A stretch of 64,000 bases of DNA from JAAFIW01 sp031414805 (GTDB taxonomy: Bacteria; Pseudomonadota; Gammaproteobacteria; Burkholderiales; Burkholderiaceae_C): contig JANOQJ010000068.1 of NCBI GenBank assembly GCA_031414805.1, positions 14,336-78,335 on the forward strand, read 5' to 3'. The notes beneath the pieces are model-generated. The model made no database searches. It was not told the DNA's origin and saw only the letters and a program-made list of their open reading frames with translations. Both the position numbers and the translations under genes were made by a program. This document shows positions 31,989 through 40,261 of the stretch, piece by piece. Position 1 is the first letter of the stretch. The number at the start of each line of letters is the position of its first letter.

Positions 31989-33001
31989 GCCTGAGCCGCG
32001 TTCTCGATCGGCACTGCAAACCCAATGCCAATGAAGGTACGCGCTGGCGTGGGGTTCAGGATGGCGGTGACGATGCCCACCACCTCGCCATCCATCGTCA
32101 CCAGCGGGCCACCCGAGTTGCCGGGGTTGGCCGCTGCATCAAACTGGATCAGGTTGCGCATCGCCTGGCCGCTCTCCGGTGACCGGAAAACCCGACCCAG
32201 GCCCGAGACGATGCCCGCGGAAGCCGACGGTCCAATGCCAAACGGATAGCCCACGGCCAGCACGTCGTCACCCGGCTGTAAGTCGGCTGTGGATCGCATG
32301 GTGGCGGCCACCAAATCGTCCGGAATTCTGTGCGCTTGCAACACCGCCAGGTCGTTTTCTGGCTGCACATTGGTGATCGATGCGGTGCTGGTCATGCCAT
32401 CGGCAAACGCCACCACGATGCGGTCAGCGCCCTGCACCACATGCAGGTTGGTCAAGATTAAACCCTTGTCCACAATCACGACGCCAGTGCCCACGCCGCT
32501 TTCGGGTTCATCGTCGTCTGCGTCGGGCAATGTGGGTTTGCCCGGTTTGGCCTTGGCGGATTTGTCATTAGCGGATTTGTCATTCGGCAGAAGCGGCTTT
32601 TTAGCCACTGGCGGTGAGCCTGCAACTGGTTTGTCAGCCTTGGGTTTGTTGGTGTACGCCATCACACGCACCACCGATGGCGCGATGTTTTCGTAAGCCG
32701 CCGCCGCGCGTGACGGCAGCAGGGTGGTTTCCAGCGTTTTCAGCACCGCGGAGTCAATGTCGGCCTGGGTCAGTTTGCGCTGGCCCTGGCTGAACATCAC
32801 GGCCAGGCTGCCCACCATCAGCAGTGCCAGCAAAGCCATGGCCCACCAGGGCGCACGCGGTGAGGCCAGCGCTACGCGCCAACGGCGGCGAGGCTTGACG
32901 GCAGCTAGCTCTGGTGCTGAGTTGGCTGCGGTTGCTTGGTCAAACGCTGGGGTCGCAGGTGCCGTGGACTTGGCGCTGCTGTAAAGGCTGGGTTTGCGCA
33001 T
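31967..33001 (-). CDS. Membrane-anchored trypsin-like serine protease, S1C/HtrA type
   Basis: The 344-residue protein has one membrane helix at about residues 52-71, so the protease should face the periplasm. A low-complexity Lys/Pro/Asp linker covers about 117-168. The catalytic domain has His187 (LTNLHVVQ), Asp217 (ENDLAVL) and Ser296 (NPGNSGGPL), all intact. No PDZ domain follows; the protein stops shortly after GFAVPIENA, which makes it shorter than DegP or DegS. It is convergent with the FecR gene. The start at 33001 (MRKPSLYSS) is chosen over 33037. Confidence 0.88.
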   Translation of the reverse strand: MRKPSLYSSAKSTAPATPAFDQATAANSAPELAAVKPRRRWRVALASPRAPWWAMALLALLMVGSLAVMFSQGQRKLTQADIDSAVLKTLETTLLPSRAAAAYENIAPSVVRVMAYTNKPKADKPVAGSPPVAKKPLLPNDKSANDKSAKAKPGKPTLPDADDDEPESGVGTGVVIVDKGLILTNLHVVQGADRIVVAFADGMTSTASITNVQPENDLAVLQAHRIPDDLVAATMRSTADLQPGDDVLAVGYPFGIGPSASAGIVSGLGRVFRSPESGQAMRNLIQFDAAANPGNSGGPLVTMDGEVVGIVTAILNPTPARTFIGIGFAVPIENAAQAAGMPPF

Positions 33002-33141
33002 GAGGTGTACCTGGTTGATTGCCTGGCGAGCCGACACATAACAGTACCACTGGCCGACCGTTTCAGATCGGCTTTCCCAAGATTGGCCTCACATGGCACA
33101 AAGACAATCATCGGCTGGGACAGCGCAGGCATCATTGCCCC

Positions 33142-33966
33142 ATGCCTTCCTGGATCGACACCCACTGCCACCTCGACGCCCCCGAGCTGCGCGCCGACCT
33201 TGACGCTGTTCGCCACGACGCCCGCGAGCAAGGTGTCGGGCATTGCGTGTTGCCGGCGGTGGACGTGCACAACCTGGACACGGTTCGCCAGCTGGCCCAT
33301 CGCTTGCACGACAGCTACGCCCTGGGCATTCATCCGCTGTACACACCCGCGGCCCAAGAAGCCGACCTGCAGACCGTGGCCGACGCACTGGCCCAACACA
33401 TCAGCGATCCGCAGCTGGTGGCCGTTGGCGAAATTGGCCTGGACTTCTTTGTGCCGGGGCTGGATGCCGCCAAACAAGAACACTTTTACCGCGCGCAACT
33501 CCAGCTGGCCCGCCAGCACGACCTGCCCGTCATCGTGCATGTGCGGCGCAGCGCTGACCGGCTTCTCAAGCACCTGCGCGAAGTGCCCGTGCAAGGCGGC
33601 ATTGCCCATGCTTTCAACGGCAGCCAGCAGCAAGCCCACGCGTTCATCGACCTGGGTTTCAAGCTCGGCTTTGGCGGCGCACTCACCTACGAGCGCGCCC
33701 TGCAACTGCGCCGCCTGGTCGTGCAGCTGCCGCTGTCTGCCCTCGTGCTGGAAACCGATTCGCCCGATATTCCGCCGCACTGGCTGTACGCCACGGCCGT
33801 CCAGCGCGCAGCGGGCCAGCCACAGGGCCGCAACACGCCGGGCGAGCTGCCGCGCATTGCTGCGGTGGTAGCCCAACTGCGCGGCATATCGGTGGACGAA
33901 TTGGCCAGCGCCACCACCGCGAACGCGCGGTCGGCATTGCCAAAACTGGCCGCGTTAACCACGTGA
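33142..33966 (+). CDS. TatD family metal-dependent deoxyribonuclease
   Basis: The 274-residue protein has the TatD set: DTHCHLDAPEL (metal His-x-His), GIHPLYTP, AVGEIGLDFF, VIVHVRRS, GGIAHAFNGS and LVLETDSPDIPP. TatD enzymes are 3'-5' exonucleases or DNases. The start at 33142 (MPSWIDTHCHLD) fits the family; the frame is open further upstream. It overlaps the next gene by GTGA (33963-33966). Confidence 0.92.
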   Translation: MPSWIDTHCHLDAPELRADLDAVRHDAREQGVGHCVLPAVDVHNLDTVRQLAHRLHDSYALGIHPLYTPAAQEADLQTVADALAQHISDPQLVAVGEIGLDFFVPGLDAAKQEHFYRAQLQLARQHDLPVIVHVRRSADRLLKHLREVPVQGGIAHAFNGSQQQAHAFIDLGFKLGFGGALTYERALQLRRLVVQLPLSALVLETDSPDIPPHWLYATAVQRAAGQPQGRNTPGELPRIAAVVAQLRGISVDELASATTANARSALPKLAALTT

Positions 33967-34487
33967 ATGGGGCCACTCGCCTGATTGGCCTGCCGCCACT
34001 GGTCGCGCCTCACACCCGTGTGCTCATTCTGGGCAGCTTCCCCGGCGCGGCCTCGCTGGCAGCCCAGCAGTACTATGGGCACCCACGCAACCACTTCTGG
34101 CCACTTTTACAAGCCATTTGGCCCGATAGCCCTTGTAAATACTGCTCAAGCAGCTATGAATATCGTAGCAACTGGTTGCTGTCAATAGGCATCGGTTTGT
34201 GGGACGTGTACGCCAGCTGCGAACGCACGGGCAGCCTGGACGCCAACATCCGCCAGGCTCAGGTCAACGACCTCGCAGGCCTGCGCGATCAGCTCCCACA
34301 GCTGAGGGCCATTGCCCACAACGGTGGTGAAAGCTACCGTCACCGGCGCCATACCGAGGCGCTGGGCGTGCCGGTGTGCCGCCTGCCCTCTAGCAGCCCG
34401 GCCAACGCCTCATGGAGCTTTGAGCGCAAGCTGGCTGCCTGGCGGGTGTTGGAGTCATATGTGGCGGTATCGGGAACACGCGCGTAG
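33963..34487 (+). CDS. Uracil-DNA glycosylase family enzyme (deoxyinosine glycosylase-like)
   Basis: The 174-residue protein has the Mug/UDG-superfamily motifs VLILGSFPGAASLAAQQYYGHPRNHFW near the start, GIGLWDVYASCERTGSLD in the middle and LPSSSPANAS near the end. The family called DNA-deoxyinosine glycosylase removes hypoxanthine or uracil from DNA. Residues about 51-69 (AIWPDSPCKYCSSSYEYRS) are encoded by a family A repeat, in the variable segment between the first two motifs, so activity may be kept. The start is GTG 33963, coupled with the TatD gene. Confidence 0.88.
   Translation: MNGATRLIGLPPLVAPHTRVLILGSFPGAASLAAQQYYGHPRNHFWPLLQAIWPDSPCKYCSSSYEYRSNWLLSIGIGLWDVYASCERTGSLDANIRQAQVNDLAGLRDQLPQLRAIAHNGGESYRHRRHTEALGVPVCRLPSSSPANASWSFERKLAAWRVLESYVAVSGTRA
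34114..34169 (-). repeat. Dispersed repeat, family A, copy 8, inside the glycosylase gene
   Basis: It reads ccatttggcccgatagccct, tgtaaatactgctcaagcag, then ctatgaatatcgtagc, the reverse form of the long copy at 31857-31919. It keeps the reading frame open. Confidence 0.9.
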
Positions 34488-34641
34488 GTTGCGCCCCTGG
34501 TGCCGATGTAGGACACCGCCGAATCAGGCATTTCAACGTGCGACAACGCACAGACCTGGCGGCAGAGCCGCGCAACCATGCAGCTTCTACAACTCACCTC
34601 TGCAATGTCGCGAACCGGGTTGTTTTAAACGGAAAGCCACT

Positions 34642-35205
34642 ATGAACACATCAAACGCATCCCATTTGCCTAGCGAAACCAACATCTCCGGCGCCCGCAT
34701 GGTCACCGGTTTGTTCAAAGATCGCGAAAGCGCCGAGCGCGCTTACAGCACCGTGAGCAGCCGGGGCTACGGCAACCACGACATCAATGTGGTGATGTCT
34801 GACGACACACGCCAAAAACACTTTGCCGACGGCAGCGGCATTCAAACCGAGCTGGGCAATAAAGCCGCAGAAGGCGCAGGCATTGGTGGCGCTGTGGGGG
34901 GGACCATCGGCGTCATCGCCGCTGCAATTGCCGCCATCGGCACATCGGTAGTGATTCCAGGTCTGGGTTTTGTGATTGCAGGGCCGATCGCTGCTGCATT
35001 GGTGGGTGCCGGCGCGGGTGGTATGGCTGGCGGCTTGGTGGGCGCGCTGGTGGGCTGGAGCATTCCAGAAGAGCGTGTCAAACACTACGAAGCAGCCATT
35101 CAAGACGGCGGCATTCTGATTGGTGTCAAGCCCCGATCAGACGCCGATGCCCAGCACTTTGAGAAAGAGTGGCAAGGCAACGCAGGTCAATACGTTTTCC
35201 GCTAG
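34642..35205 (+). CDS. Glycine-rich membrane protein, general-stress 17M-like
   Basis: The 187-residue protein has an N-terminal domain (MVTGLFKDRESAERAYSTVSSRGY) like that of general stress protein 17M-type proteins. A long Gly/Ala-rich hydrophobic stretch follows at about residues 75-145, probably two close membrane helices, and the C-terminus is YEAAIQDGGILIGVKPRS. Proteins of this sort are often induced by stress and sit in the membrane; the role is unknown. ATG 34642 has GGAAAG upstream. A hemerythrin gene follows after 32 bases. Confidence 0.8.
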   Translation: MNTSNASHLPSETNISGARMVTGLFKDRESAERAYSTVSSRGYGNHDINVVMSDDTRQKHFADGSGIQTELGNKAAEGAGIGGAVGGTIGVIAAAIAAIGTSVVIPGLGFVIAGPIAAALVGAGAGGMAGGLVGALVGWSIPEERVKHYEAAIQDGGILIGVKPRSDADAQHFEKEWQGNAGQYVFR

Positions 35206-35237
35206 GCCAATGAGCTGTTCCCATCAGAAAGCACCCC

Positions 35238-35855
35238 ATGAAAACCGAAACCAAAACCCCAAGTAAAACCAAAACACCGGACGCGGTTGAACTGTTGACG
35301 GCCGACCACCTGGCGGTCAAAAAGCTGTTCGACCAGTTCAAAAAGTGCAAGAAGGCAGACGGAACCGACGGCGAGAAATCCGCCATCGTTGAAGAAATAT
35401 GTACCGCACTGACTGTGCACGCGCAGGTTGAAGAAGAGATTTTTTATCCCGCGATGCGCCAAGCCACAGACGAAGATGACTTGATGGATGAAGCCCAGGT
35501 GGAGCAAGACGGCGCGAAGGAGCTGATCGATCAGCTGCAAACCATGGAGCCGGGCGACGACATGTATGACGCCAAGGTCATCGTGCTCAGCGAATACATC
35601 GCCCACCACGTCAAGGAAGAAGAAACCGGAATGTTTCCCAAGGCCAAAAAAGCCAAGCTCGACCTGGATGCATTGGGTCAGGACATGGCACAGCGTAAAA
35701 CCGAGCTGATGCAGGAGTTGGCTCTACCCGAGCTGCCCGACAGCGAAGAAGACGAAAGTGCAGATCCGGTGGGGCCAATCCCCGTCGTACCGGGCGGCAA
35801 AAGCAAACCCGCACCGGGTGCGCAATCACGCACACCCAAAACCAAAGCGGCATGA
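35238..35855 (+). CDS. Hemerythrin HHE-domain protein
   Basis: The 205-residue protein has a hemerythrin-like helical bundle with the His/Glu iron ligands in TADHLAVKKLF, TVHAQVEEEIFYP and EYIAHHVKEEETGMFPKA. It may bind a di-iron centre and sense or handle oxygen or NO. After about residue 155 the C-terminus is acidic, then proline-rich and basic (GGKSKPAPGAQSRTPKTKAA). Closely spaced after the stress-type membrane protein, it could be co-transcribed with it. Confidence 0.88.
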   Translation: MKTETKTPSKTKTPDAVELLTADHLAVKKLFDQFKKCKKADGTDGEKSAIVEEICTALTVHAQVEEEIFYPAMRQATDEDDLMDEAQVEQDGAKELIDQLQTMEPGDDMYDAKVIVLSEYIAHHVKEEETGMFPKAKKAKLDLDALGQDMAQRKTELMQELALPELPDSEEDESADPVGPIPVVPGGKSKPAPGAQSRTPKTKAA

Positions 35856-35871
35856 CCGGGATCAGCAGTGT

Positions 35872-35898
35872 CGTTATTCCCGCAAAGTGGGAATAACG
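35872..35898. terminator. 10-bp perfect inverted repeat after the hemerythrin gene
   Basis: CGTTATTCCC-gcaaagt-GGGAATAACG could act as a transcription end, but no T run follows. The sequence also resembles the left part of family C, so it may simply be a remnant of that repeat. Confidence 0.4.
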
Positions 35899-35931
35899 AC
35901 GCCTGGCCGTCCCCACACCAGACTATTGATC

Positions 35932-36062
35932 TGGCCCGATGAAGCATCAACCGTTCGCGCTGAGGTGGCTGTTCCGATCATCCTGAGGTATCAAGGGAAG
36001 GGCTCGCAAGGGCTTCGATACCTCAGCCCGAACGGAGACTTCATACTTCATCGGGCCGGATC
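35932..36062. repeat. Family D inverted repeat, copy 2
   Basis: The ends tggcccgatgaag and cttcatcgggccgga are inverted copies of each other. Inside, two halves again mirror each other (accgttcgcgctgaggt against acctcagcccgaacgg), so the element is a nested palindrome of about 130 bp without coding potential. Confidence 0.82.
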
Positions 36063-36079
36063 CATATCCACCATTCAAC

Positions 36080-36127
36080 AGATAGCGCCTTGAGCAATAT
36101 GGGTGAGGGTCAGCGCCCTATTTCTGC
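36080..36127 (+). repeat. Dispersed repeat, family A, copy 9, overlapping the 3' end of a small gene
   Basis: It reads gatagcgccttgagcaatat, then gggtgagggtcagcgccctatttctgcat. The copy is divergent at its core. It supplies the last codons and stop of the gene on the reverse strand. Confidence 0.75.
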
Positions 36128-36438
36128 ATGGCCGCGTCTGCACCCTGCTGGCGCTGTGTACACAGCGCCACGTGCAGTTGTTCGAGAGCGTGCACGCAGT
36201 CCAGCAGTGCATCGCTGACGCTGGGACTTTCCAATGGGGGGTGGCCCGAGGGCTGTGCTTCGGCCGGAACGTGATCAGGCGCTACCGGCAGCGGTACGCC
36301 GGTCACTAACGCAGCGGTGTGGGTCAATCGTTGCAAGACAGCCCAAAACAGGCTGTCCCACTCCGGTGCGGAGATAGCTGGCACCGCACGGGACGTTGCC
36401 AAAGTGGTGTGTTGCGCCTGGATGCCGGGAGAGTTCAT
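36118..36438 (-). CDS. Small hypothetical protein divergent from a Crp/Fnr gene
   Basis: I do not recognise this 106-residue product. It is supported by a good ribosome binding site (GAGG six bases before ATG 36438) and by filling the space divergent from the Crp/Fnr gene. It has a possible helical first half (EWDSLFWAVLQRLTHTAALV) and a second helix (VSDALLDCVHALEQLHVALC). Its stop codon TAG lies within a family A repeat. Confidence 0.55.
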   Translation of the reverse strand: MNSPGIQAQHTTLATSRAVPAISAPEWDSLFWAVLQRLTHTAALVTGVPLPVAPDHVPAEAQPSGHPPLESPSVSDALLDCVHALEQLHVALCTQRQQGADAAMQK

Positions 36439-36542
36439 ACGTTCCTCAATCTGAAAAATGCACCCGCAATGTAGTACCGGGGTGCATCAGTTGGTGCGTG
36501 AAAAGACATAGACTGAAACCTCACTTCTGGGGAGTCCACTCT

Positions 36543-37280
36543 ATGTCTTTGGTTAGCTGCAAACAGTGCCCCTTGCGCGCACTGCCGCTGTTTTTGCCGC
36601 ACAGTGCCGACGAGCTGACTTTGCTGGAATCACTCAAAAAACGGGAGCTGGTGCTGGGCTCCGACGAAACCCTCATTCACGAGGGGCAAACCGACGCCGC
36701 ACTGTATACCTTACTGTCGGGCTGGGCCTTTCGTTTCAAAACGCTCAGTGATGGGCGCAGGCAAATATTAGGTTTTTTGATGGCTGGCGATTTCTTTGGC
36801 GTGCAGCAAAAAATGGGGGACTCCGCGGCACACGGGGTCAGCACACTGACCGACACACGTTTTTGCGTCTTTCAGCGCGACGCGCTGTGGGAGTTGCACC
36901 GCCAGCAGCCGACCATGGGTTTCAACATCACCTGGCTGACCGCGCATGAAGAGTCCCTGGTGGACGATAACTTGCTGTCGGTAGGACGGCGCAGCGCCGA
37001 AGAGCGCGTGGCCGCGTTGCTGATTCAGTTGTTCAAACGGGCTGCTGCGCTTCAAACGGATGGTGGTCGGGCGGGTGTGCCGTTTCCGCTCACGCAGCAA
37101 CACATCGCAGATGGCCTGGGTCTATCACTGGTGCACACCAACAAAACATTGCGCAAGCTGGAGCGTAGGGGCTTGCACCGTATCGAGACCGGCAAGCTTC
37201 ACCTGGGAGACGTCAAAGCCCTGGCTCGCCTCGCAGACTTGTACGGTGACGGACGGCCACCACAGAGGCCGCTGATCTAG
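36543..37280 (+). CDS. Crp/Fnr family transcriptional regulator
   Basis: The 245-residue protein has an N-terminal cyclic-nucleotide-binding-like domain (LGSDETLIHEGQTDAALYTLLSGWAFRFK) and a C-terminal HTH_Crp (FPLTQQHIADGLGLSLVHTNKTLRKLERRGL). The start CKQCPLRALPLF has two of the Cys residues seen at the N-terminus of FNR-like proteins, but not the full set needed for an iron-sulfur cluster. It probably acts as a sensor of a small molecule or redox state. The target genes are unknown; the divergent 106-residue gene is a candidate. Confidence 0.9.
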   Translation: MSLVSCKQCPLRALPLFLPHSADELTLLESLKKRELVLGSDETLIHEGQTDAALYTLLSGWAFRFKTLSDGRRQILGFLMAGDFFGVQQKMGDSAAHGVSTLTDTRFCVFQRDALWELHRQQPTMGFNITWLTAHEESLVDDNLLSVGRRSAEERVAALLIQLFKRAAALQTDGGRAGVPFPLTQQHIADGLGLSLVHTNKTLRKLERRGLHRIETGKLHLGDVKALARLADLYGDGRPPQRPLI

Positions 37281-37313
37281 CACGTTGCGGATTTAAACCC
37301 CGCCGAGCCCGAT

Positions 37314-37724
37314 TCAACCCAGCGGAGCAGGTCCGGTATTGCCAGTCCGACCCGACGCCAGGGCGCAAGCGTATTGCAGCAAGGCATCAATTTCAGTGGA
37401 TTTATCGAACACGCGGTCGGCTCCGAGGTTCAGACATTTGCGCCGCATGTCGGGCGTAGCGTAATTGCTCAGCACGACGGTATGGTGCCGCTTTGGCAAC
37501 GCCTGCGCGGCTTTCAACACACCCAACCCAGACCCCAGCTTGAGAAAAATGTCCACGATGACCAGATCGACCGCGTTGTCGGGCTCACACACCCACTGGA
37601 CCGCCGTGGGTTCGTCGGCAGCACTACCCACGACCTGAATTGGCCCGAGCTCTTCCAGCGTGGCAATCAGGTTCTCGCGGATCACGGGGCTGTCTTCGAT
37701 GATGTAGGTTTTTAGCTGGCGCAT
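37314..37724 (-). CDS. Single-domain response regulator
   Basis: The 136-residue protein is a receiver domain with the acidic pair near the start (YIIEDSPVIRENL), the phosphorylatable Asp in VDLVIVDIFLKLGSGLGVL, the Ser of VVLSNYA and the Lys of VFDKSTE. No output domain follows, so it should act by protein contact or in a phosphorelay. The start at 37724 (MRQLKTYIIED) fits the domain; the longer frame adds residues with no homology that I can see. No kinase gene is adjacent. Confidence 0.88.
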   Translation of the reverse strand: MRQLKTYIIEDSPVIRENLIATLEELGPIQVVGSAADEPTAVQWVCEPDNAVDLVIVDIFLKLGSGLGVLKAAQALPKRHHTVVLSNYATPDMRRKCLNLGADRVFDKSTEIDALLQYACALASGRTGNTGPAPLG

Positions 37725-37842
37725 AGGACGACGTGACGGTAATAAGTGTGCCTTGCTTTCACGACCACTCAACGTCAAATTGGCGCAAATCGACGTAGGA
37801 AATGGCCTACGCAGCTGGGCCGGGTTCAGCATGGGCATAAAT

Positions 37843-38271
37843 TCACACCAAATCCTCGATGGCCAGTAAATGGTATCGCTGGGCATAAGCGTAAGAACCC
37901 TGCCGCACCTGCACCATCAGCGCCTGCGCATCGTCTTCGTGACGCACCCGCACCATCACGGCCCAGTGACCTTCGCGCGCCAGCTCCAGGTAACGGTTTA
38001 CGGTTGCCCCTTCGGTTCCAACCGAGGGCAACGCCAGATCTGATTCCCCGTCCAAGCGCCCGATTTGTCGCAACACGTCCTGCGGACTGAGCAGCATGGC
38101 CGGGTCCGCTTGCTCGTTGGCGCCGTCTACAGCGGTCGCAACACGCTGCGCATCTGCCTGGCTGGCAAACATCACGAACGCATAGCCTTTGGGGTAGAAC
38201 ACGCCGCCCATCGTGAGCATGTCGGGGGTCAATTCAAATTTCTGCATAGTTGGATTCGTTTTTTTACTCAT
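37843..38271 (-). CDS. Hypothetical protein
   Basis: I do not recognise the family. The 142-residue soluble protein has a compact alpha/beta look: MLTMGGVFYPKGYAFVMFAS followed by a helix (ADAQRVATAVDGA), then GHWAVMVRVRHEDDAQALMVQVRQG and a C-terminal YAQRYHLLAIEDLV. The start is taken at 38271 (MSKKTNPTMQKFEL); a second Met nine residues in is an alternative. It ends about 120 bases before the response regulator, on the same strand. Confidence 0.65.
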   Translation of the reverse strand: MSKKTNPTMQKFELTPDMLTMGGVFYPKGYAFVMFASQADAQRVATAVDGANEQADPAMLLSPQDVLRQIGRLDGESDLALPSVGTEGATVNRYLELAREGHWAVMVRVRHEDDAQALMVQVRQGSYAYAQRYHLLAIEDLV

Positions 38272-38287
38272 CAGTTTAGAGAGCGCG

Positions 38288-38704
38288 TTAACGCACGGGG
38301 AGTTCAATCTGGCGCAACAGGCCGCCACCGTCAACGCTGCCTTGCACCGTGCCCTGGCCTTGCATGCGCAGCACGCACGCCTGCCGGTCGTCATCGCGCA
38401 ATGCGGCGCAGCGTTGCACCGCGTTGCTGGCGTAGTCAAGGTTGCCGGTGGACGCCAAACTCGTGCGACGAGCCTGCCCATAAGCCGCTGCGGCGTCTTG
38501 CATACACACCTTTTGATCAGCAGCACCGGGGCGGGCAGTACAAGCGGCACGTTCCTGCTTGTAGCGCTCTTTTTCTCCCGCCGCGCTGGCTGCGTCGCCT
38601 GCGATGCATACGCCCGATAGGACCGCCAACGCGCACGCTGCGCCTGCGCTGCGGATCCACCTGGATGCAGCGCGGGTGCTGCAAGTGGTTAAGGTAGTAA
38701 ACAT
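38288..38704 (-). CDS. Small secreted protein, function unknown
   Basis: The 138-residue product has a signal peptide (AGAACALAVLSGVCIAGDAASA). The mature part is rich in Lys/Arg/Glu with four Cys residues (RAACTARPG, KVCMQDA, QRCAAL, QACVLRM), which suggests two disulfides in the periplasm. AGGA precedes ATG 38704. It resembles small Cys-containing hypothetical proteins common in Burkholderiales; no role is known to me. Confidence 0.65.
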   Translation of the reverse strand: MFTTLTTCSTRAASRWIRSAGAACALAVLSGVCIAGDAASAAGEKERYKQERAACTARPGAADQKVCMQDAAAAYGQARRTSLASTGNLDYASNAVQRCAALRDDDRQACVLRMQGQGTVQGSVDGGGLLRQIELPVR

Positions 38705-38858
38705 GGTGATGTCCTGACGTGAAAAATGAAGGGCGAAATCAAGGTGTAGACAGGTTGGCACGCCACTGCGCCCTTGCCCAGGATGCATGGCGCATTCGTG
38801 GCGTAGGACAAAACCGCGTAGCCCCTTTACAGTTCGGTTGAACCCTTAGGAGACTTTT

Positions 38859-40142
38859 ATGGCAACCGCACGCAAAGCTGCACCCACCCCACCCACATCC
38901 CGCACGTATGACGTCGTGCTGTACGGCGCATCCGGCTTCGTGGGTCGCCAGACCGTGGCTTACTTTGCCAAGCTGGGCAAGCTGCTCAAACCCGATGGCA
39001 CACCGCTGCGCTGGGCTGTGGCGGGCCGGTCGGCCGACAAGCTCGAAGCAGTAAAAAAGGCATGTGGCGCGGGCGCGCAAGACGCTGGCGTGGTGGTGGC
39101 AGACGCACACGACGTACCTGCGCTGCAGGCGCTGGCCCGCGACACGCATGTGGTGCTCAGCACCGCCGGGCCGTTTGCACTGTATGGCAGCGACCTGGTG
39201 GCCGCCTGCGTGAAACACGGCACGCACTATGTCGACATCACCGGCGAAACGCCGTGGGTGCACGACCTGATTGCCCGGCACCACAAAGCCGCCGCCGCCA
39301 GTGGCACGCGCATCATTCCTTTCTGCGGCTTTGACTCGGTGCCGTCCGACCTGGGCACATGGGTCGTGGCCACCACCATGCAAGCGCAACACGGGCAGCC
39401 GTGCCAGAGCGTGAAAGCCAGCTTCACCATGCGCGGCGGCGTGAATGGCGGCACCCTGGCCTCCGCCATGAACTTCATGGGCGGCCCGCAAGCCCAGCTG
39501 ATGGAAAACCCCTTCTTGCTCAACCCGCCCGGCAGCACCACACCCGATCCCGCTGGCCACACCGACGTCAAATTACCGATCTACGACGCCGACTTCAAAG
39601 CCTGGCTAGGCCCGTTCGTCATGGCCATGATCAACACCCGGGTGGTGCGCCGCAGCGCCGCTTTGCTAACCCCCAGTCGGGGCAAACCTAAGCTGTATGG
39701 CAACGACTTTTCGTATCAGGAGTACATGCGCTTTGGCGGTGGCGCGATTGCGGGTGCAGTGGCCACTGCCTTTAGCGCAGGCATGTTCTCGTCGCAGCTG
39801 GCCATGAAGTTGGGCGCGGTGCGCAAAGTGGCCGAAAAGCTCATGCCCGGCCCGGGTACCGGTCCGTCGGAATGGGCCATGAACAACGGCTCGTTTCGCT
39901 GCGAGTTGGTGGGCAAAAGCGCCGATGGACAGGTGGTGAAAGTGCGCATTGCGGACAAAGGCGACCCGGGTAATCGCGCCACCACCAAGATGGTGTGTGA
40001 AAGCGCGCTGTGCCTGGCATTGCAGCTCGACGACTTGCCGGGTGGTCGCAGCTACGGTGGCTTGTTGACGCCAGCCACTGGCTTGGGACAGGTGTTGCTG
40101 GACAGGCTGCGGGCGGCGGGGATGACGATTGCGGTGGTGTGA
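38859..40142 (+). CDS. Saccharopine dehydrogenase-like NAD(P)-binding protein
   Basis: The 427-residue protein starts with a Rossmann domain (YDVVLYGASGFVGRQTVAYF, AVAGRSADKL, VVLSTAGPFALYGSDLV). It continues with YVDITGETPWV and IIPFCGFDSVPSDLG, typical of saccharopine-dehydrogenase-like proteins of the trans-acting enoyl reductase group. The substrate is unknown; family members act on lipid-linked or amino-acid substrates. TTAGGAG precedes the ATG. It stands alone between divergent and convergent neighbours. Confidence 0.85.
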   Translation: MATARKAAPTPPTSRTYDVVLYGASGFVGRQTVAYFAKLGKLLKPDGTPLRWAVAGRSADKLEAVKKACGAGAQDAGVVVADAHDVPALQALARDTHVVLSTAGPFALYGSDLVAACVKHGTHYVDITGETPWVHDLIARHHKAAAASGTRIIPFCGFDSVPSDLGTWVVATTMQAQHGQPCQSVKASFTMRGGVNGGTLASAMNFMGGPQAQLMENPFLLNPPGSTTPDPAGHTDVKLPIYDADFKAWLGPFVMAMINTRVVRRSAALLTPSRGKPKLYGNDFSYQEYMRFGGGAIAGAVATAFSAGMFSSQLAMKLGAVRKVAEKLMPGPGTGPSEWAMNNGSFRCELVGKSADGQVVKVRIADKGDPGNRATTKMVCESALCLALQLDDLPGGRSYGGLLTPATGLGQVLLDRLRAAGMTIAVV

Positions 40143-40261
40143 CTGACCAGATGAAAAATGATCGACCTGCGGTCTGATGACAAATGACTCGAATGCAGCC
40201 TGTCATCTCTGCCATCTGTCATGCGTCGCAGCGCGGCGCGGTCATCGCGTCATCAGGCGAG

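Noticed and set aside
38739..39560. A 273-residue reverse-strand frame
   Set aside because: It is antisense to the saccharopine-dehydrogenase-like gene, whose Rossmann motifs are clear, and has no domain of its own.
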